A stretch of 64,000 bases of DNA, from contig NZ_CP124576.1 of the NCBI RefSeq assembly GCF_000281715.2, positions 3,107,501 through 3,171,500 on the forward strand. The letters run 5' to 3'. The notes below the pieces were generated by a model. The model had not been told where the DNA came from. It saw only the letters and a list, made by a program, of their open reading frames with translations, and made no database searches. Source of the DNA: Sphingobium sp. AP49 (GTDB lineage: Bacteria; Pseudomonadota; Alphaproteobacteria; Sphingomonadales; Sphingomonadaceae). Of the stretch, positions 11,645 to 22,230 are shown in pieces (position 1 is the first letter of the stretch; every line of letters begins with the position of its first letter). The position numbers and the translations under genes are program-made.

Positions 11645-12133
11645 TTGGATCATCGTTTTTCTGCAAAGGAGCTGACACGGCTCCTCGGTCTCGTGTCGCA
11701 GGTCGCTCGGGACAATGACTGCTCGACCGGATCGGCCATCGCCCGGATAGAAGCCGCGCTTTCCGACTCTCCATCCCCCCCGCCGTCACGCACCTCCGTG
11801 GGCGAATTCGCCGGCCGCCTGCGCACGCTGCGTGGACGCCGCAACCAGATACTGGGTGCCAATCTGATGCGCGATCCAGCCTGGGACATGCTGCTCGATC
11901 TGGTCGCCGCGCATGGCCAGGAACAGGATCTGTGCGTCACCGCCCTGTGCCTGGGCTCCGGCGCACCGATGACGACTGCATTGCGCCAGCTCGATCGGCT
12001 CGAACAGCTGGGCTTCCTCATCCGGCGCCCCCATCCGCATGACCGGCGCCGATCAGTAGTCAGCCTCGCTCCCAGCCATGCCCCAAAGGTGGAAGCGCTG
12101 ATCGCCATGTTCCGGGACCTTTCCCAGAACTGA
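11645..12133 (+). CDS. MarR-like winged-helix transcriptional regulator
   Basis: 162 residues, starting at TTG behind GGGGAGATAG. The C-terminal 95 residues carry the winged-helix pattern: RDPAWDMLLDLVAAHG, then SGAPMTTALRQLDRLEQLG as the recognition region, and RRPHPHDRRRSVVSLAP as the wing. The N-terminal 60 residues are a separate helical segment. MarR-type proteins bind palindromic operators as dimers. The target is not visible here. Confidence 0.8.
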   Translation: MDHRFSAKELTRLLGLVSQVARDNDCSTGSAIARIEAALSDSPSPPPSRTSVGEFAGRLRTLRGRRNQILGANLMRDPAWDMLLDLVAAHGQEQDLCVTALCLGSGAPMTTALRQLDRLEQLGFLIRRPHPHDRRRSVVSLAPSHAPKVEALIAMFRDLSQN

Positions 12134-12273
12134 TCCAACGGCGCGGATCGGTCCGTCGGACCGATCCGGCACCCTGTCGCCGCAATCCTTCCTTGGCTGC
12201 AACGACCGGAACCGTTCACCCGCGCGGCCCGTTACCGCAATGAACGTCCCGATCATCATCCAAGGAGCATTGC

Positions 12274-12474
12274 ATGATCCGCACCCTTATTTTCGGCGCC
12301 ATCGCCGGTTATGTCGGCAAGAAGCTCTATGACGAAGGCAAGCTGACCGAGTTCAAGAGCGATCTTGTCGCGCGCTATAATGAAGCCAAGGCAAAGCTGG
12401 AGGACCAACGCCTACAGGATGGTCCCGCACCTACCGCGACATCCGCCGCCAGCGCCTCGCCGCTCGCCCATTAA
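12274..12474 (+). CDS. Small YtxH-like envelope protein
   Basis: 66 residues: a short hydrophobic N-terminus (MIRTLIFGAIAGYVGKKLYD), a charged helix and an Ala/Ser/Pro tail. The ATG has an AAGGAG site 7 bp upstream. The layout resembles small single-pass YtxH-like proteins, but similarity is general and the function is unknown. Confidence 0.7.
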   Translation: MIRTLIFGAIAGYVGKKLYDEGKLTEFKSDLVARYNEAKAKLEDQRLQDGPAPTATSAASASPLAH

Positions 12475-12653
12475 TCCTTCGCTTTCGGCGATACACGTTT
12501 ATCGACGCGCCGCCGATTGCCATCCGCCCGCTGCGATATGCCCCTCTCAACGCAGCGGCGGGTGGCTTTTCGTTTTCTTCCAATCTCTTGGCGCAACCTT
12601 AGCGCCATTTCCGGGTTGATCCTTCGACTGGGCATAAGAAGAGGAGACACCCA

Positions 12654-13025
12654 TTGCGTACCCCCATCCTGGCGATAGCCACGCTTGCCATGCTGCCGCT
12701 CGGCGCCTGCGCCTCGGACAATGGAGGAGGCGGCTATGGCTATGACCGGCCTGGCTACAACCGCCCGCCCGGCGATCGAGGCCGCGACCGGCGCCCGCCC
12801 CGCCACCTGGGCGACAATGACCAGATCTACCGGGACCGCGACGGCCGCTATTATTGCAAGCGGGACGACGGCACCACCGGCACCATCGTCGGCGCCATCG
12901 CCGGCGGCGTGCTTGGCAATGTTATCGCGCCAGGCGGCTCCAAGACGCTCGGCACCATCCTGGGCGGTGCCGGCGGGGCGCTTGCCGGCCGGGCGATCGA
13001 CAAGAACGACATCAACTGCGAGTGA
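12654..13025 (+). CDS. Glycine-zipper outer-membrane lipoprotein
   Basis: 123 residues starting at TTG with AGAGGAG upstream. A lipoprotein signal ends in the lipobox LGAC (residues 16-19). A Gly/Tyr/Arg-rich linker is followed by a glycine-zipper double helix ([17 protein letters not shown], then [18 protein letters not shown]), as in the Rickettsia 17-kDa antigen family. It is probably anchored in the outer membrane. It precedes a bidirectional terminator shared with etfBA. Confidence 0.88.
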   Translation: MRTPILAIATLAMLPLGACASDNGGGGYGYDRPGYNRPPGDRGRDRRPPRHLGDNDQIYRDRDGRYYCKRDDGTTGTIVGAIAGGVLGNVIAPGGSKTLGTILGGAGGALAGRAIDKNDINCE

Positions 13026-13039
13026 CGCAGCGCTGACGC

Positions 13040-13076
13040 AAAAAAGGGCGTGGGGACCACTCCCCACGCCCTTTTT
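13040..13076. terminator. Bidirectional intrinsic terminator
   Basis: An 11-bp perfect GC-rich stem (GGGCGTGGGGA / TCCCCACGCCC) with a CCAC loop spans 13046-13071. It is flanked by an A-run on the left and TTTTT on the right, so it works in both directions. It ends the lipoprotein gene and the leftward etfB-etfA operon. Confidence 0.92.
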
Positions 13077-13094
13077 CTACTCGTTGACGCTGGA

Positions 13095-14027
13095 TTACAG
13101 CTTGCCGGTCAGTTCCGGCACCACCTTGAACAGATCACCGACCAGGCCGATGTCGGCCACCTGGAAGATCGGCGCATCCTCGTCCTTGTTGATGGCGATG
13201 ATGGTCTTGCTGTCCTTCATGCCCGCCAGATGCTGGATCGCGCCGGAAATACCGACGGCGATATAGACTTCCGGCGCGACAATCTTGCCGGTCTGGCCGA
13301 CCTGATAGTCGTTGGGGACGTAGCCCGCGTCGACCGCAGCGCGCGACGCACCGACGGCCGCGCCCAGCTTGTCGGCCAGCGGCATGATATATTCCTCAAA
13401 GGTCGGCCCGTCCTTGAGCGCACGGCCGCCCGACACGATGATCTTGGCGCTGGTCAGCTCGGGGCGTTCCAGCTTGGCGATCTCGGCGCCGACGAAGGAC
13501 GAAATGCCCTTGTCGCCGGTCGAGGCCACAGCCTCCACCGCGCCATTGCCGCCTTCCTTGGCCGCCTTTTCAAAGGCCGTGCCGCGAACGGTGATGACCT
13601 TCTTGGCGTCCTTCGACTTGACCGTGGCGATGGCGTTGCCGGCATAGATCGGGCGGGTGAAGGTGTCTTCGCTCTCGACCGACAGGATGTCGCTGATCTG
13701 CATGACGTCCAGCAGGGCGGCGACGCGCGGCGCGATATTCTTGCCGTTGCTGGTGGCCGGCGCGACGAACGCGTCATGATGGCCCATCAGTTCGACGATC
13801 AGCGGCGCGACATTCTCCGGCAGCGCATGGCCATAGGCCGCGTCGTCGGCGACATGGACCTTGCCCACGCCGGCGATCTTGGCGGCTTCGGCGGCAACGC
13901 CGTCGACACCCTGGCCAGCGACCAGCAGATGGACTTCGCCCAGCTTGGCGGCGGCGGTCACGGCGGAAAGGGTCGCGTCCTTGACGGCGCCGCCCTCATG
14001 TTCAACCCAAACGAGCGTCTTCGTCAT
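13095..14027 (-). CDS. etfA: Electron transfer flavoprotein, alpha subunit
   Basis: A 310-residue FixB/EtfA protein. The C-terminal FAD-binding domain carries the characteristic [20 protein letters not shown] and [10 protein letters not shown] motifs. It pairs with EtfB to accept electrons from acyl-CoA and other dehydrogenases and passes them to ETF-quinone oxidoreductase. Its ATG overlaps the etfB stop (ATGA), so the subunits are translationally coupled. Confidence 0.97.
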   Translation of the reverse strand: MTKTLVWVEHEGGAVKDATLSAVTAAAKLGEVHLLVAGQGVDGVAAEAAKIAGVGKVHVADDAAYGHALPENVAPLIVELMGHHDAFVAPATSNGKNIAPRVAALLDVMQISDILSVESEDTFTRPIYAGNAIATVKSKDAKKVITVRGTAFEKAAKEGGNGAVEAVASTGDKGISSFVGAEIAKLERPELTSAKIIVSGGRALKDGPTFEEYIMPLADKLGAAVGASRAAVDAGYVPNDYQVGQTGKIVAPEVYIAVGISGAIQHLAGMKDSKTIIAINKDEDAPIFQVADIGLVGDLFKVVPELTGKL

Positions 14028-14773
14028 GCTGCAACTCCCAGAGCCTTGAGCTTGGTCACCAGTTCATCGACATCGGCGACCTTGATGCCAGCCGAGCGCT
14101 TGGGCGGTTCGGAGACCTTGAGCGTCTCCAGACGGGCGGCGATGTCGACGCCGTAATCGGCAGGCGTCTTGTTCGCCAGCGGCTTGGACTTGGCCTTCAT
14201 GATGTTCGGCAGCGACGCATAGCGCGGCTCGTTGAGGCGCAGGTCCGTGGTGATGATCGCCGGGGTGGCGAGCTTCACCGTCTCCAGGCCGCCATCGACT
14301 TCGCGGGTCACGTTGACCTTGTCGCCCTCGACCTCGACCTTGCTGGCGAAGGTGCCCTGCGGCAGGTTCAGCAGCGCAGCCAGCATCTGGCCGGTCTGGT
14401 TGCTGTCATCATCGATCGCCTGCTTGCCCAGGATGATCAGGCCAGCGCCCTCCTCTTCCTGCACCTTGGCGAGCAGCTTGGCCACGCCCAGCGGTTCGAC
14501 TTCGTCATCGGTCTGGATCAGGATGGCGCGGTCCGCGCCCATCGCCAGCGCCGTGCGCAGCGTTTCCTGCGCCTTGGCAACGCCGATCGATACCGCCACG
14601 ACCTCGGTCGCCGCGCCCTTTTCCTTCAGGCGAATGGCTTCCTCGACGGCGATTTCGTCGAACGGATTCATGCTCATCTTGACGTTGGCCAGGTCCACGC
14701 CCGTGCCATCCGCCTTCACACGGGGCTTTACGTTATAGTCGATAACCCGCTTCACGGGCACAAGGATCTTCAT
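14024..14773 (-). CDS. etfB: Electron transfer flavoprotein, beta subunit
   Basis: A 249-residue FixA/EtfB protein ([19 protein letters not shown]...). The AMP-binding-type core and the recognition-loop region ([17 protein letters not shown]) are present. The ATG was chosen for the conserved N-terminus and the GGAGG site 8 bp upstream; an in-frame extension of 15 residues is not conserved-looking. It is the first gene of etfB-etfA and supplies electrons from fatty-acid and amino-acid oxidation. Confidence 0.96.
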   Translation of the reverse strand: MKILVPVKRVIDYNVKPRVKADGTGVDLANVKMSMNPFDEIAVEEAIRLKEKGAATEVVAVSIGVAKAQETLRTALAMGADRAILIQTDDEVEPLGVAKLLAKVQEEEGAGLIILGKQAIDDDSNQTGQMLAALLNLPQGTFASKVEVEGDKVNVTREVDGGLETVKLATPAIITTDLRLNEPRYASLPNIMKAKSKPLANKTPADYGVDIAARLETLKVSEPPKRSAGIKVADVDELVTKLKALGVAA

Positions 14774-14821
14774 TTCAACATCCTCCATTTTCACGCCATC
14801 GCCCGCCAACGCGAACACGGA

Positions 14822-14851
14822 CGTGGGCGACCCGTTTCCAGGTCACCCACG
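14822..14851 (-). terminator. Possible stem-loop terminator after sucC
   Basis: An 11-bp stem (CGTGGGCGACC / GGTCACCCACG, one G-T pair) with an 8-base loop lies between the sucC stop and the etfB ribosome site. No T-run follows, so termination would be weak, or the structure may serve for RNA processing. Confidence 0.45.
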
Positions 14852-14885
14852 CCCTATGGCGTATCTTCTCAGGTGATTAGGGGGC

Positions 14886-16085
<1,200 letters not shown>

Positions 16086-16232
16086 GGGCTAGCCCGTCCT
16101 TTGTTCACAGGAAAACTGTTGAGGCGGGTTAAGCACAGGCGAAGAAGCAGGGCCAGAGCCATTTCGCAAAACAACTTTGCAAAATTGCAAAACCCTTGCG
16201 AAGGCCGACCCTGCTTTATTGTGAAATCGCGG

Positions 16233-16571
16233 TCAGAAAGAGCAGTGGATGGCGGCCTTGCTGGTCACCAGGAATATCTCCGGATCCTCCAGTGCACGGA
16301 CCTTATAGAGCAGTTCGTCCATGCTCATCTTGCCCATGTGCGACTTGTGGAGCGAGGCGATCGACTGAAGCCGCCGCAATTGGGCGATACTGAGGCGATC
16401 AACCATCCGCTCGGCCATGCAACCGGCCATTTTCGGCGAAAGGCCGGCATCGATCAGGCCAGCACGCACGCGTGATTCGGGCGAGATGCTCGCACATGAC
16501 GCAAGAAGGAGGGATCCGGCGATCATGCCGAGAGTTGTGCGGAAGGATAGGGTTGCCATGACAGGCTTCAT
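16233..16571 (-). CDS. Small lipoprotein of unknown function
   Basis: 112 residues from the ATG giving MKPVMATLSFRTT, or 108 from the second ATG; neither has a strong ribosome site. A lipoprotein signal ends in LLASC. The mature part is helical (LSPKMAGCMAERMVDRLSIAQLRRLQ...) and resembles short alphaproteobacterial proteins that carry a cysteine pair. It is divergent from the iron-permease-like gene, with about 55 bp between starts. Confidence 0.75.
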   Translation of the reverse strand: MKPVMATLSFRTTLGMIAGSLLLASCASISPESRVRAGLIDAGLSPKMAGCMAERMVDRLSIAQLRRLQSIASLHKSHMGKMSMDELLYKVRALEDPEIFLVTSKAAIHCSF

Positions 16572-16625
16572 GACGACAAGTGGCTGAACAGGGCCTAAAT
16601 AAGCGGGTCGTCCCAAGGAGATTGC

Positions 16626-17024
16626 ATGGATCAGATTTTTTCCGCCCTGTCGGCGCGGATCGCCAGTTGGACGGGGCAACCGCTCGCCTTCATCCTGGCG
16701 ATCGCGACGGTATTGATCTGGGGCATAACCGGCCCGGTTTTCCATTATTCCGACACCTGGCAATTGGTCATCAACACCGGCACGACCATCGTGACCTTCC
16801 TGATGGTATTTCTGATCCAGAATGCACAGAACCGCGACAGTTCAGCGATCCAGGCAAAGCTGGACGAGTTGATCCGCGCCATCGACACCGCACGCAACGA
16901 CTTCATCGGCATCGAGCATCTGACCGAAGCAGAACTGGAAAAAATCAAGAAAGTGCTGGAGCGCGAGTGCGGAGCTGATGGCCCCCATTGGCAGGTGATT
17001 GATCGCCTCATCGCTCGACGTTGA
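16626..17024 (+). CDS. Low-affinity iron permease family protein
   Basis: 132 residues with an AAGGAG site before the ATG. Two transmembrane helices (LAFILAIATVLIWGITGPVF and LVINTGTTIVTFLMVFLIQ) are followed by the hallmark QNAQNRDSSAIQAKLDELI stretch of the Iron_permease (Fet4-like) family. The cytoplasmic tail is charged and helical. Bacterial members are common small inner-membrane proteins, and iron transport is inferred from the fungal Fet4 relation rather than shown. Confidence 0.88.
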   Translation: MDQIFSALSARIASWTGQPLAFILAIATVLIWGITGPVFHYSDTWQLVINTGTTIVTFLMVFLIQNAQNRDSSAIQAKLDELIRAIDTARNDFIGIEHLTEAELEKIKKVLERECGADGPHWQVIDRLIARR

Positions 17025-17120
17025 ACAACGCCACTCACGGCTTCCCAAGGCCGCCTATAGCATCTGGCGCGCTGATCGGCCGCACCAGAACGAGAATATA
17101 TTGAATAAGTGCCGGCCGCC

Positions 17121-17300
17121 TCAATGCGCCGGCACGATCAGCCGCTCATTCTGCCGCCGATAAGCATCGACCTTGTCGATATAGCTGCGGGCGAGATGCT
17201 CATACGCAGCCCGCCCCTCTGGCGAGGGACTCGCTTGCGCGCGTATCAGCGAAATCTGCTGACGATGCAGCAGATAATTGACATCCGTCTCCAAGCTCAT
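17121..17300 (-). CDS. Small conserved-type protein of unknown function
   Basis: 59 residues (MSLETDVNYLLHRQQISLIRAQ...), chosen at the ATG with GGAGG 8 bp upstream rather than a longer in-frame reading. The pattern is helical and charged, ending YRRQNERLIVPAH. It resembles short alphaproteobacterial proteins. Context is neutral: between the iron-permease-like gene and nhaA. Confidence 0.75.
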   Translation of the reverse strand: MSLETDVNYLLHRQQISLIRAQASPSPEGRAAYEHLARSYIDKVDAYRRQNERLIVPAH

Positions 17301-17409
17301 GTCGCCCTCCTCCCGTATCTTCGAAAGTGCGTGCGGCCCATTATTGTCGATCGAGTCGCAATAGCGGCAGGGCGATGATAACATTTTCGCATCCGGCGAT
17401 CGATTCTAT

Positions 17410-18624
17410 TCAGCCTGCCGTAGGGGCACCCGGCCGCACCGACGGTGCGAGGCGCAGCACCACATAGCCGCACAGCGCGGACAGCAGTGAACCAGCCAGA
17501 ATACCGATCTTCGTTTCTTCGATCAGCAACGCCGCATTGGGGAAGGCCAACGCACCGATGAACAAGCTCATGGTGAACCCAATACCGCACAACAGCGCCA
17601 TACCATAGATTTGCAGCCAGCTAGCGCCCGACGGCCGTGCCGCAATACCCAGCTTCTGCGCCAGCCAGATGCTGCCAAAGACACCTGCCTGCTTGCCCAA
17701 TAACAGCCCGCCGGCGACCCCCAACGGCAACGGCGACAGCAGCGCCTCCATCGCGTCGCCATTCAACGCAATACCTGCATTGGCAAAGCCAAAGAGCGGC
17801 ACGATCAGATAGGCGCTCCAAGGATGGATTAAATGTTCCAGCCGATGCAGCGGACTGTGCCCCTGATCGGGCGCACCGGGCGTTGAGCGCACCGGTATGG
17901 TGATAGCCGCCAGCACGCCGGCGATCGTTGCATGAACGCCTGATAGCAACATCAGATACCACAGCAGCAGAAATCCGATCAGATAGGGCATGAGCTTTTT
18001 CACCCCAGCCCGGTTCAGCGCAAACATTCCGGTCAACAGAATCAAGGCGCCGCCCAAGGCCCAAAGATTGATCCCATGACTATAGGCTAGCGCGATGATC
18101 GCCACGGCCCCCATGTCGTCGACGATCGCCACAGCCGTCAAAAACAGCTTGAGCGACGCGGGCGCCCTGCGGCCCAGCAAGGCCAGCACGCCGATGGCAA
18201 AAGCAATGTCCGTTGCCGCAGGAATAGCCCACCCCCGGGCCAATCCAGGCTGTCCTGTCGTCACCAGCAAATAGACCAAAGCCGGCACGATCATACCTGC
18301 CCCCGCCGCGATGAATGGCAAGCGCCGCCTTTCCCAAGTGGACAGTCCGCCATCAACGAACTCGCGCTTGATCTCCAACCCTACCAGCAGGAAGAAAATC
18401 GCCATCAGGCCGTCGTTGATCCACAAATGGATGGTCATCGGCCCCAGCGCAGGCGCAAGAATCGGGCCTGTCAGAGTTTCCATCATGGCATGATAAATAT
18501 GGCTCGCCCCACCCGGCAGATTCGCCATGACCATTGCCAGCGCCGCCGCGACCATCAGCAGCACACCGCCACCTGCTTCGCCAGCCAGGAAATTACGGAG
18601 CGCGGATGCCGGGCGCTTCGTCAT
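17410..18624 (-). CDS. nhaA: Na+/H+ antiporter NhaA
   Basis: A 404-residue inner-membrane antiporter with the NhaA hallmarks. IPAATDIAFAIGVLALLG holds the Thr-Asp unwound helix. VDDMGAVAIIALAYS holds the adjacent Asp pair that binds Na+. GLEIKREFVDGGLS is the pH-sensor-side loop, and GIGFTMSLFIGALAF is the last conserved helix. It exchanges cytoplasmic Na+ for protons in salt and alkaline stress. The ATG follows GGAGAAAT. Confidence 0.96.
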   Translation of the reverse strand: MTKRPASALRNFLAGEAGGGVLLMVAAALAMVMANLPGGASHIYHAMMETLTGPILAPALGPMTIHLWINDGLMAIFFLLVGLEIKREFVDGGLSTWERRRLPFIAAGAGMIVPALVYLLVTTGQPGLARGWAIPAATDIAFAIGVLALLGRRAPASLKLFLTAVAIVDDMGAVAIIALAYSHGINLWALGGALILLTGMFALNRAGVKKLMPYLIGFLLLWYLMLLSGVHATIAGVLAAITIPVRSTPGAPDQGHSPLHRLEHLIHPWSAYLIVPLFGFANAGIALNGDAMEALLSPLPLGVAGGLLLGKQAGVFGSIWLAQKLGIAARPSGASWLQIYGMALLCGIGFTMSLFIGALAFPNAALLIEETKIGILAGSLLSALCGYVVLRLAPSVRPGAPTAG

Positions 18625-18809
18625 GAATATTTCTCCTTAAGTGCCTGCCGGGACTGCCATTGTATTCCCCTTAGGACGTTTTGCTCACAGGGGCCAATGC
18701 AGATCGACTTCCAAAATGTCCCATTCGATATGCAAAATGCTTGGAAGAGACCTGTTTTAATGGCATTCTCAACCGCGTTGCGGCGGCCAGGCAAAGGGGG
18801 AACCGGGTC

Positions 18810-19490
18810 GTGGAAGACAGGCTCTTTGCTGCGCTACAGATCATTCATCATGAAATCTTGCTGTTCGCCGTCATCGGACTGGCCCTTGGCGGATTGGACG
18901 ATCTGGCCATCGACATCCTCTTCTTTCTCCGACGAGGTTGGCGCGCGGCCAGAAGCGGTCGCACCGGAAGAATGACCATGGCGACACTGCCGCCATCCCC
19001 TTCTCCCGGACGCATCGCCGTCTTCATCCCCGCGTGGCAGGAATCGGACGTTATCGGCCCCATGCTGCGGCATGCCCTCGATCGCTGGAACGATGAAGAC
19101 TATCGCGTCTTCGTGGGTGTCTATCCCAACGATCCGGCAACAGTCGCAGCCATTGCGCCGATTGCGATCGACCAACCACATATCATCATCGGGATGAACG
19201 ATCGTCCAGGGCCAACGACCAAAGCCGACTGCCTTAATATCCTGTGGCGCGCGATGCTGGATCAGGAGAGGCGCGAGCAAGTGCGTTTCAAGGCCGTGCT
19301 GCTCCATGACGCCGAAGATGTCGTCCACGAAGATGAAATCCGCCTGTTCGATCATATGATCGACCGCTTCCAACTGGTTCAGCTCCCGGTCCTGCCACTA
19401 CCCGGCCGAGGGTCATGGTTGGCCCGCGCGGTCGCCAATCATTATTGTGATGAGTTCGCGGAAACGAATTGGCCGTTAGCGCAATTGTGA
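18810..19490 (+). pseudogene. NfrB-like glycosyltransferase, 5' part (split by prophage)
   Basis: Starts at GTG with GGGGG upstream. Residues 1-217 are host sequence: a membrane-proximal N-terminus (EDRLFAALQIIHHEILLFAV) and a GT2-like domain with TTKADCLNILWRAM, LLHDAEDVVHEDE and LVQLPVLPLPG. This is the pattern of NfrB, the inner-membrane glycosyltransferase required for phage N4 adsorption and glycan export in E. coli. From codon 218 the frame enters the prophage and stops after about ten foreign codons. The missing C-terminal half lies at 59429-60175. The fragment lacks the transmembrane C-terminus and is unlikely to work. Confidence 0.9.
19461..19481. other. attL: core GAAA and attP right arm
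   Basis: The core GAAA (19461-19464) is shared with attR. The phage arm ATTGGCCGTTAGCG follows at 19468-19481 and is the exact reverse complement of the arm in attR. The integrase stop codon (TAA on the minus strand) lies inside this arm. Confidence 0.9.
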
Positions 19491-21062
19491 AAACTGCTGT
19501 CCGCCGGTCGCGATCGACAGGATTTCGTCCATTTGGCGAACCACTTGCACGATGACACCGCGCTGCCGATCGAGGCGCGGCCTGACGATGATGCTGGAAA
19601 TGATGGAGCGCAGGCGCGGGATTGCCTCTAGCTGGGCTTCGGGATCGGCCAGGGCCGCCTCCAGCTCCTCCACCTGACGCCGATAGACTTCCTCGACATG
19701 GGGATGCAGCGCGAGGACATTCGGCACGGCGTCCATGCTGGCAAGCTGTCGTTGCAGCGCTTCCTTGTCGGCGCGGGCGCTGGTCAGCATGTCGCGGATT
19801 TCCTCGAACTCGCTGCCCCCATCGGTGAAGGCCTGCAACATGCGCTTCATTCGGCGGTCGGCTTCTTCCAGCTTGCGTTCCAACTTGGCGCGGTCGCGGC
19901 CCATATCGGCGGTCTGCCGCGCGAAGTCGCGGTGATATTCGCGGACATATGCACTGATCACGTCGGGCGACAACATGCCTTCCTTCAGATCATCGAGAAC
20001 CATCCGCTCAAATATATGGGTGCCCACCAGGCGGTTGTTGGTGCAAGCCTTGCCATAGCGGAAGTTGCTGCATCCCCAGAACTTGCTAGAGCGCAGCACC
20101 CATCGTGCGCCGCACACCTCGCAGATGCCAAGCCCAGACAGAATATGCTTGGGTCGCCGTTGCCGCTCGGGGCGCACACCCTGGTTCGATGCAAGCCGGG
20201 CCTGAACCTGTTGCCACAGTTCATCATCAATGATCCGCAAGTGCGCGATTTCCTGACGCTCGACCACGTCTTCACCGTTCGGGCGCATCAGCCGTTGGCG
20301 GGTCTGCGGATTGACCACCGTCCGGCTGCGCCCATAAGTGACGACGCCGACATAGGTCTCATTGCGCAGGATGCCGCGTTTGTGCCGCGTATCGCCGCTG
20401 ATTGCCGTTTCGTGCCAGATGCCGCCGCGGGAGCCGGGAATGCTCTCTGCATTCAGGCCGGCGGCGATGGCATTGGGGCTGCGCCCCGCAGCATATTCGC
20501 GGAAGATACGGCGGACGATGTCCGCCTTGTTCGCGTCAATCTCTCTTAGGCCCCGCACGATCTGGCCGCGATCATCAAGGCGGTTCGCCTGGCGGTAGCC
20601 ATAGGCAATGCTGCCAGGAATGCGCCCCTGTTTCAGGGTGCCCAGCTGACCGCGCCGAACGCGCTTGGCAAGATCGGTGCGGAACTGCGCGTCAGTAAAC
20701 CCCTTGATCAGACCGATCATGGGGGTGACCGTGCCATCGAACAGGGTGAAGAGCCGCGCGCCAGCAAATTCGATCCGCTCGCGGAGAATATGCGCATCGG
20801 CCACATGGCGGGAAATGCGGTCGGTGGACTCTGCCAGCACCTGATCGACGCCGCCAGCCTCTACCATACGCATCATCGCATTGAGGCCGGGGCGCTGATC
20901 GGCGCCGATGCCGGCGGCACCGGAAATAGCAGCGTCTTCAAACGCGCCGATGACGGTCCAGCCTTCGTCGGCGGCCCGCTTGCGACATAGCGCGATCTGG
21001 TCCGCCGTGGATCGCGGGTTCTGGTTATCGCTGCTGAAGCGCGCGTAAATGACCGTTCGCAC
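19476..21062 (-). CDS. int: Large serine recombinase (prophage integrase)
   Basis: 528 residues from the GTG with AGGAGG 6 bp upstream (VRTVIYARFSSDNQ). The N-terminal resolvase domain carries the nucleophile serine in YARFSS and the STDRISRHVAD segment. The recombinase domain is near 155-290 (GYRQANRLDDRG, RNETYVGVVTYG). A zinc ribbon (CEVCGARW...CSNFRYGKAC) and a coiled coil near 390-450 complete the large-serine-integrase layout. It would catalyse attP x attB crossover at a 2-bp core. Its 3' end runs into the attP arm. Excision would need a recombination directionality factor, which was not identified. Confidence 0.96.
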   Translation of the reverse strand: MRTVIYARFSSDNQNPRSTADQIALCRKRAADEGWTVIGAFEDAAISGAAGIGADQRPGLNAMMRMVEAGGVDQVLAESTDRISRHVADAHILRERIEFAGARLFTLFDGTVTPMIGLIKGFTDAQFRTDLAKRVRRGQLGTLKQGRIPGSIAYGYRQANRLDDRGQIVRGLREIDANKADIVRRIFREYAAGRSPNAIAAGLNAESIPGSRGGIWHETAISGDTRHKRGILRNETYVGVVTYGRSRTVVNPQTRQRLMRPNGEDVVERQEIAHLRIIDDELWQQVQARLASNQGVRPERQRRPKHILSGLGICEVCGARWVLRSSKFWGCSNFRYGKACTNNRLVGTHIFERMVLDDLKEGMLSPDVISAYVREYHRDFARQTADMGRDRAKLERKLEEADRRMKRMLQAFTDGGSEFEEIRDMLTSARADKEALQRQLASMDAVPNVLALHPHVEEVYRRQVEELEAALADPEAQLEAIPRLRSIISSIIVRPRLDRQRGVIVQVVRQMDEILSIATGGQQFSQLR

Positions 21063-21201
21063 GGGCGTCCTCCTGTCGGCCGCCTCCCTGCGCGGCGCGA
21101 AGGGAGGCAATGTCTCTCTTCACCTGCATCCGCGCAAGGGCTTCTGCGAAGGCGATCATGTTAGGGTCGGCCGCTGGCCTGATTTTTGCGGGTGCGTTCA
21201 T
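21025..21201 (-). CDS. Small protein preceding and overlapping the integrase
   Basis: 58 residues (MNAPAKIRPAADPNMIAFAE...LARMQVKRDIASLRAAQ, ending GHLRALQQR). The start overlaps the upstream gene stop (ATGA) and the 3' end overlaps the integrase start by 38 bp in another frame. Short Ala/Arg-rich proteins with the pattern MIAFAEALARMQ are typically found just before recombinase genes in sphingomonads. Its position makes it a candidate integrase accessory or directionality factor, but this is inference. Confidence 0.75.
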   Translation of the reverse strand: MNAPAKIRPAADPNMIAFAEALARMQVKRDIASLRAAQGGGRQEDARANGHLRALQQR

Positions 21202-21566
21202 GCGGCAGCCCTCGCCTGATGTGCAGGCACAGGCCGCTCCAGCGTGTAGAGCAAGGTGAACTGCACCGCATATTGCAGATCGCGCAGCCCCCGCACCTTT
21301 CCGGGCAGCGCATAGAAGGCTTCCGGCGCCTTGCGCAGGGTGGCCGCGATATTCTCGACCATGATCTGCTTATGCTCGGGCAGCCAGGATATCGGCCGAT
21401 GCTCGCCATTCAGGATGCGCGCGAAATGTTCGATGTTGGACCAGATGATTTCATCATCGCGCGCGGCGGGGCTATCCAGCCAGCCCGCGCGTTCCCACGC
21501 CGCCTTGCGGCGGGCGCGTTCCTCGCGGGCGATCTGGACTAGGTGACAGGCGGGGGGGCGGATCAT
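21198..21566 (-). CDS. Prophage leftward-operon protein, unknown
   Basis: 122 residues (MIRPPACHLVQIAREERARRK...). A basic helical N-terminus is followed by RDDEIIWSNIEHFARILNGE and a conserved-looking helical C-terminus (VRGLRDLQYAVQFTLLYTLE). No known domain was recognised. It overlaps both neighbours by 4 bp (ATGA), so it is translated as part of the integrase operon. Confidence 0.75.
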   Translation of the reverse strand: MIRPPACHLVQIAREERARRKAAWERAGWLDSPAARDDEIIWSNIEHFARILNGEHRPISWLPEHKQIMVENIAATLRKAPEAFYALPGKVRGLRDLQYAVQFTLLYTLERPVPAHQARAAA

Positions 21567-22033
21567 TCGCACAGTCCATAGCCGCAGTCGCATGGTCCCG
21601 GCGCCGCGATGCGGAATGAGCCGCAGTCAGCACTATGCGCATGATCGGGGGGCGGCTTGGCCAATCGCTGGGCCTCGCGAATGATGACCGCGATCCACTG
21701 CTTGCCGTCGTCGCCCAGGCAATCCCATTCGACGGCGGCGAAGACGCGCAACACCGGGTCGCTGTCGACAATGGCATGGGCAAGGCGCAGCTCTGCTGGC
21801 GTCGCAAACTGGGTTTCGCCCTGGCTCGGGATATGGCGCAGCGCGACGGGCTTGAACGGCAACGGTTCATGCCAGCGATGATTGATGGGCGCTCGGGCGT
21901 ATTCATGGCCGGACCAATAGCCTCGCGCGACCTGCCCTTCCGCGCCGATATAGTCCACGACGATGAAGCGATGGTCACCAACCGGCATATGGCTGAGTGG
22001 GTGCCAGCCTTCGGGAATGGATGGCTTAGACAT
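21563..22033 (-). CDS. Prophage leftward-operon protein, unknown
   Basis: 156 residues (MSKPSIPEGWHPLSHMPVGDHRFIVVDYIGAEG...). The N-terminal half is beta-rich, with a WSGHEYARAPINHRWHEPLPF motif, and the C-terminus is Cys/His-rich (CGSFRIAAPGPCDCGYGLCE), which could bind metal. The upstream gene end overlaps its start by 8 bp and the next start overlaps its stop (ATGA). Function unknown. Confidence 0.75.
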   Translation of the reverse strand: MSKPSIPEGWHPLSHMPVGDHRFIVVDYIGAEGQVARGYWSGHEYARAPINHRWHEPLPFKPVALRHIPSQGETQFATPAELRLAHAIVDSDPVLRVFAAVEWDCLGDDGKQWIAVIIREAQRLAKPPPDHAHSADCGSFRIAAPGPCDCGYGLCE

Positions 22034-22229
22034 GCTTGGCCTCCAGTTCAGCGACGCGGGCGCGCAGCTGCATATTGTCGTGGTGAAGGGTGATGATCTG
22101 CGCGCGGTAGCCGGCGTTGCTGCGGCACAGGCGGCGGACATCGTTGGCGCGCTTGCGTTCGCTGATCCCATCCAGATAGGAGGCGACGCCCTGCGCGGTG
22201 TTGACGATGACGGCGGCTGGGCTGGCCAT
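22026..22229 (-). CDS. Small prophage protein with C-terminal coiled coil
   Basis: 67 residues. The N-terminus (MASPAAVIVNTAQGVASYLDGISERK) is followed by a basic helix and a short leucine-zipper-like end (LHHDNMQLRARVAELEAKHV). It is encoded within the coupled leftward operon. A DNA-binding or accessory role is possible because of size and charge, but no family was recognised. Confidence 0.65.
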   Translation of the reverse strand: MASPAAVIVNTAQGVASYLDGISERKRANDVRRLCRSNAGYRAQIITLHHDNMQLRARVAELEAKHV

Positions 22230-22230
22230 G

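Noticed and set aside
19440..19500. tRNA or tmRNA gene as attachment site
   Set aside because: The insertion is within a protein-coding gene and no tRNA fold is present at either end, as is usual for large serine integrases.
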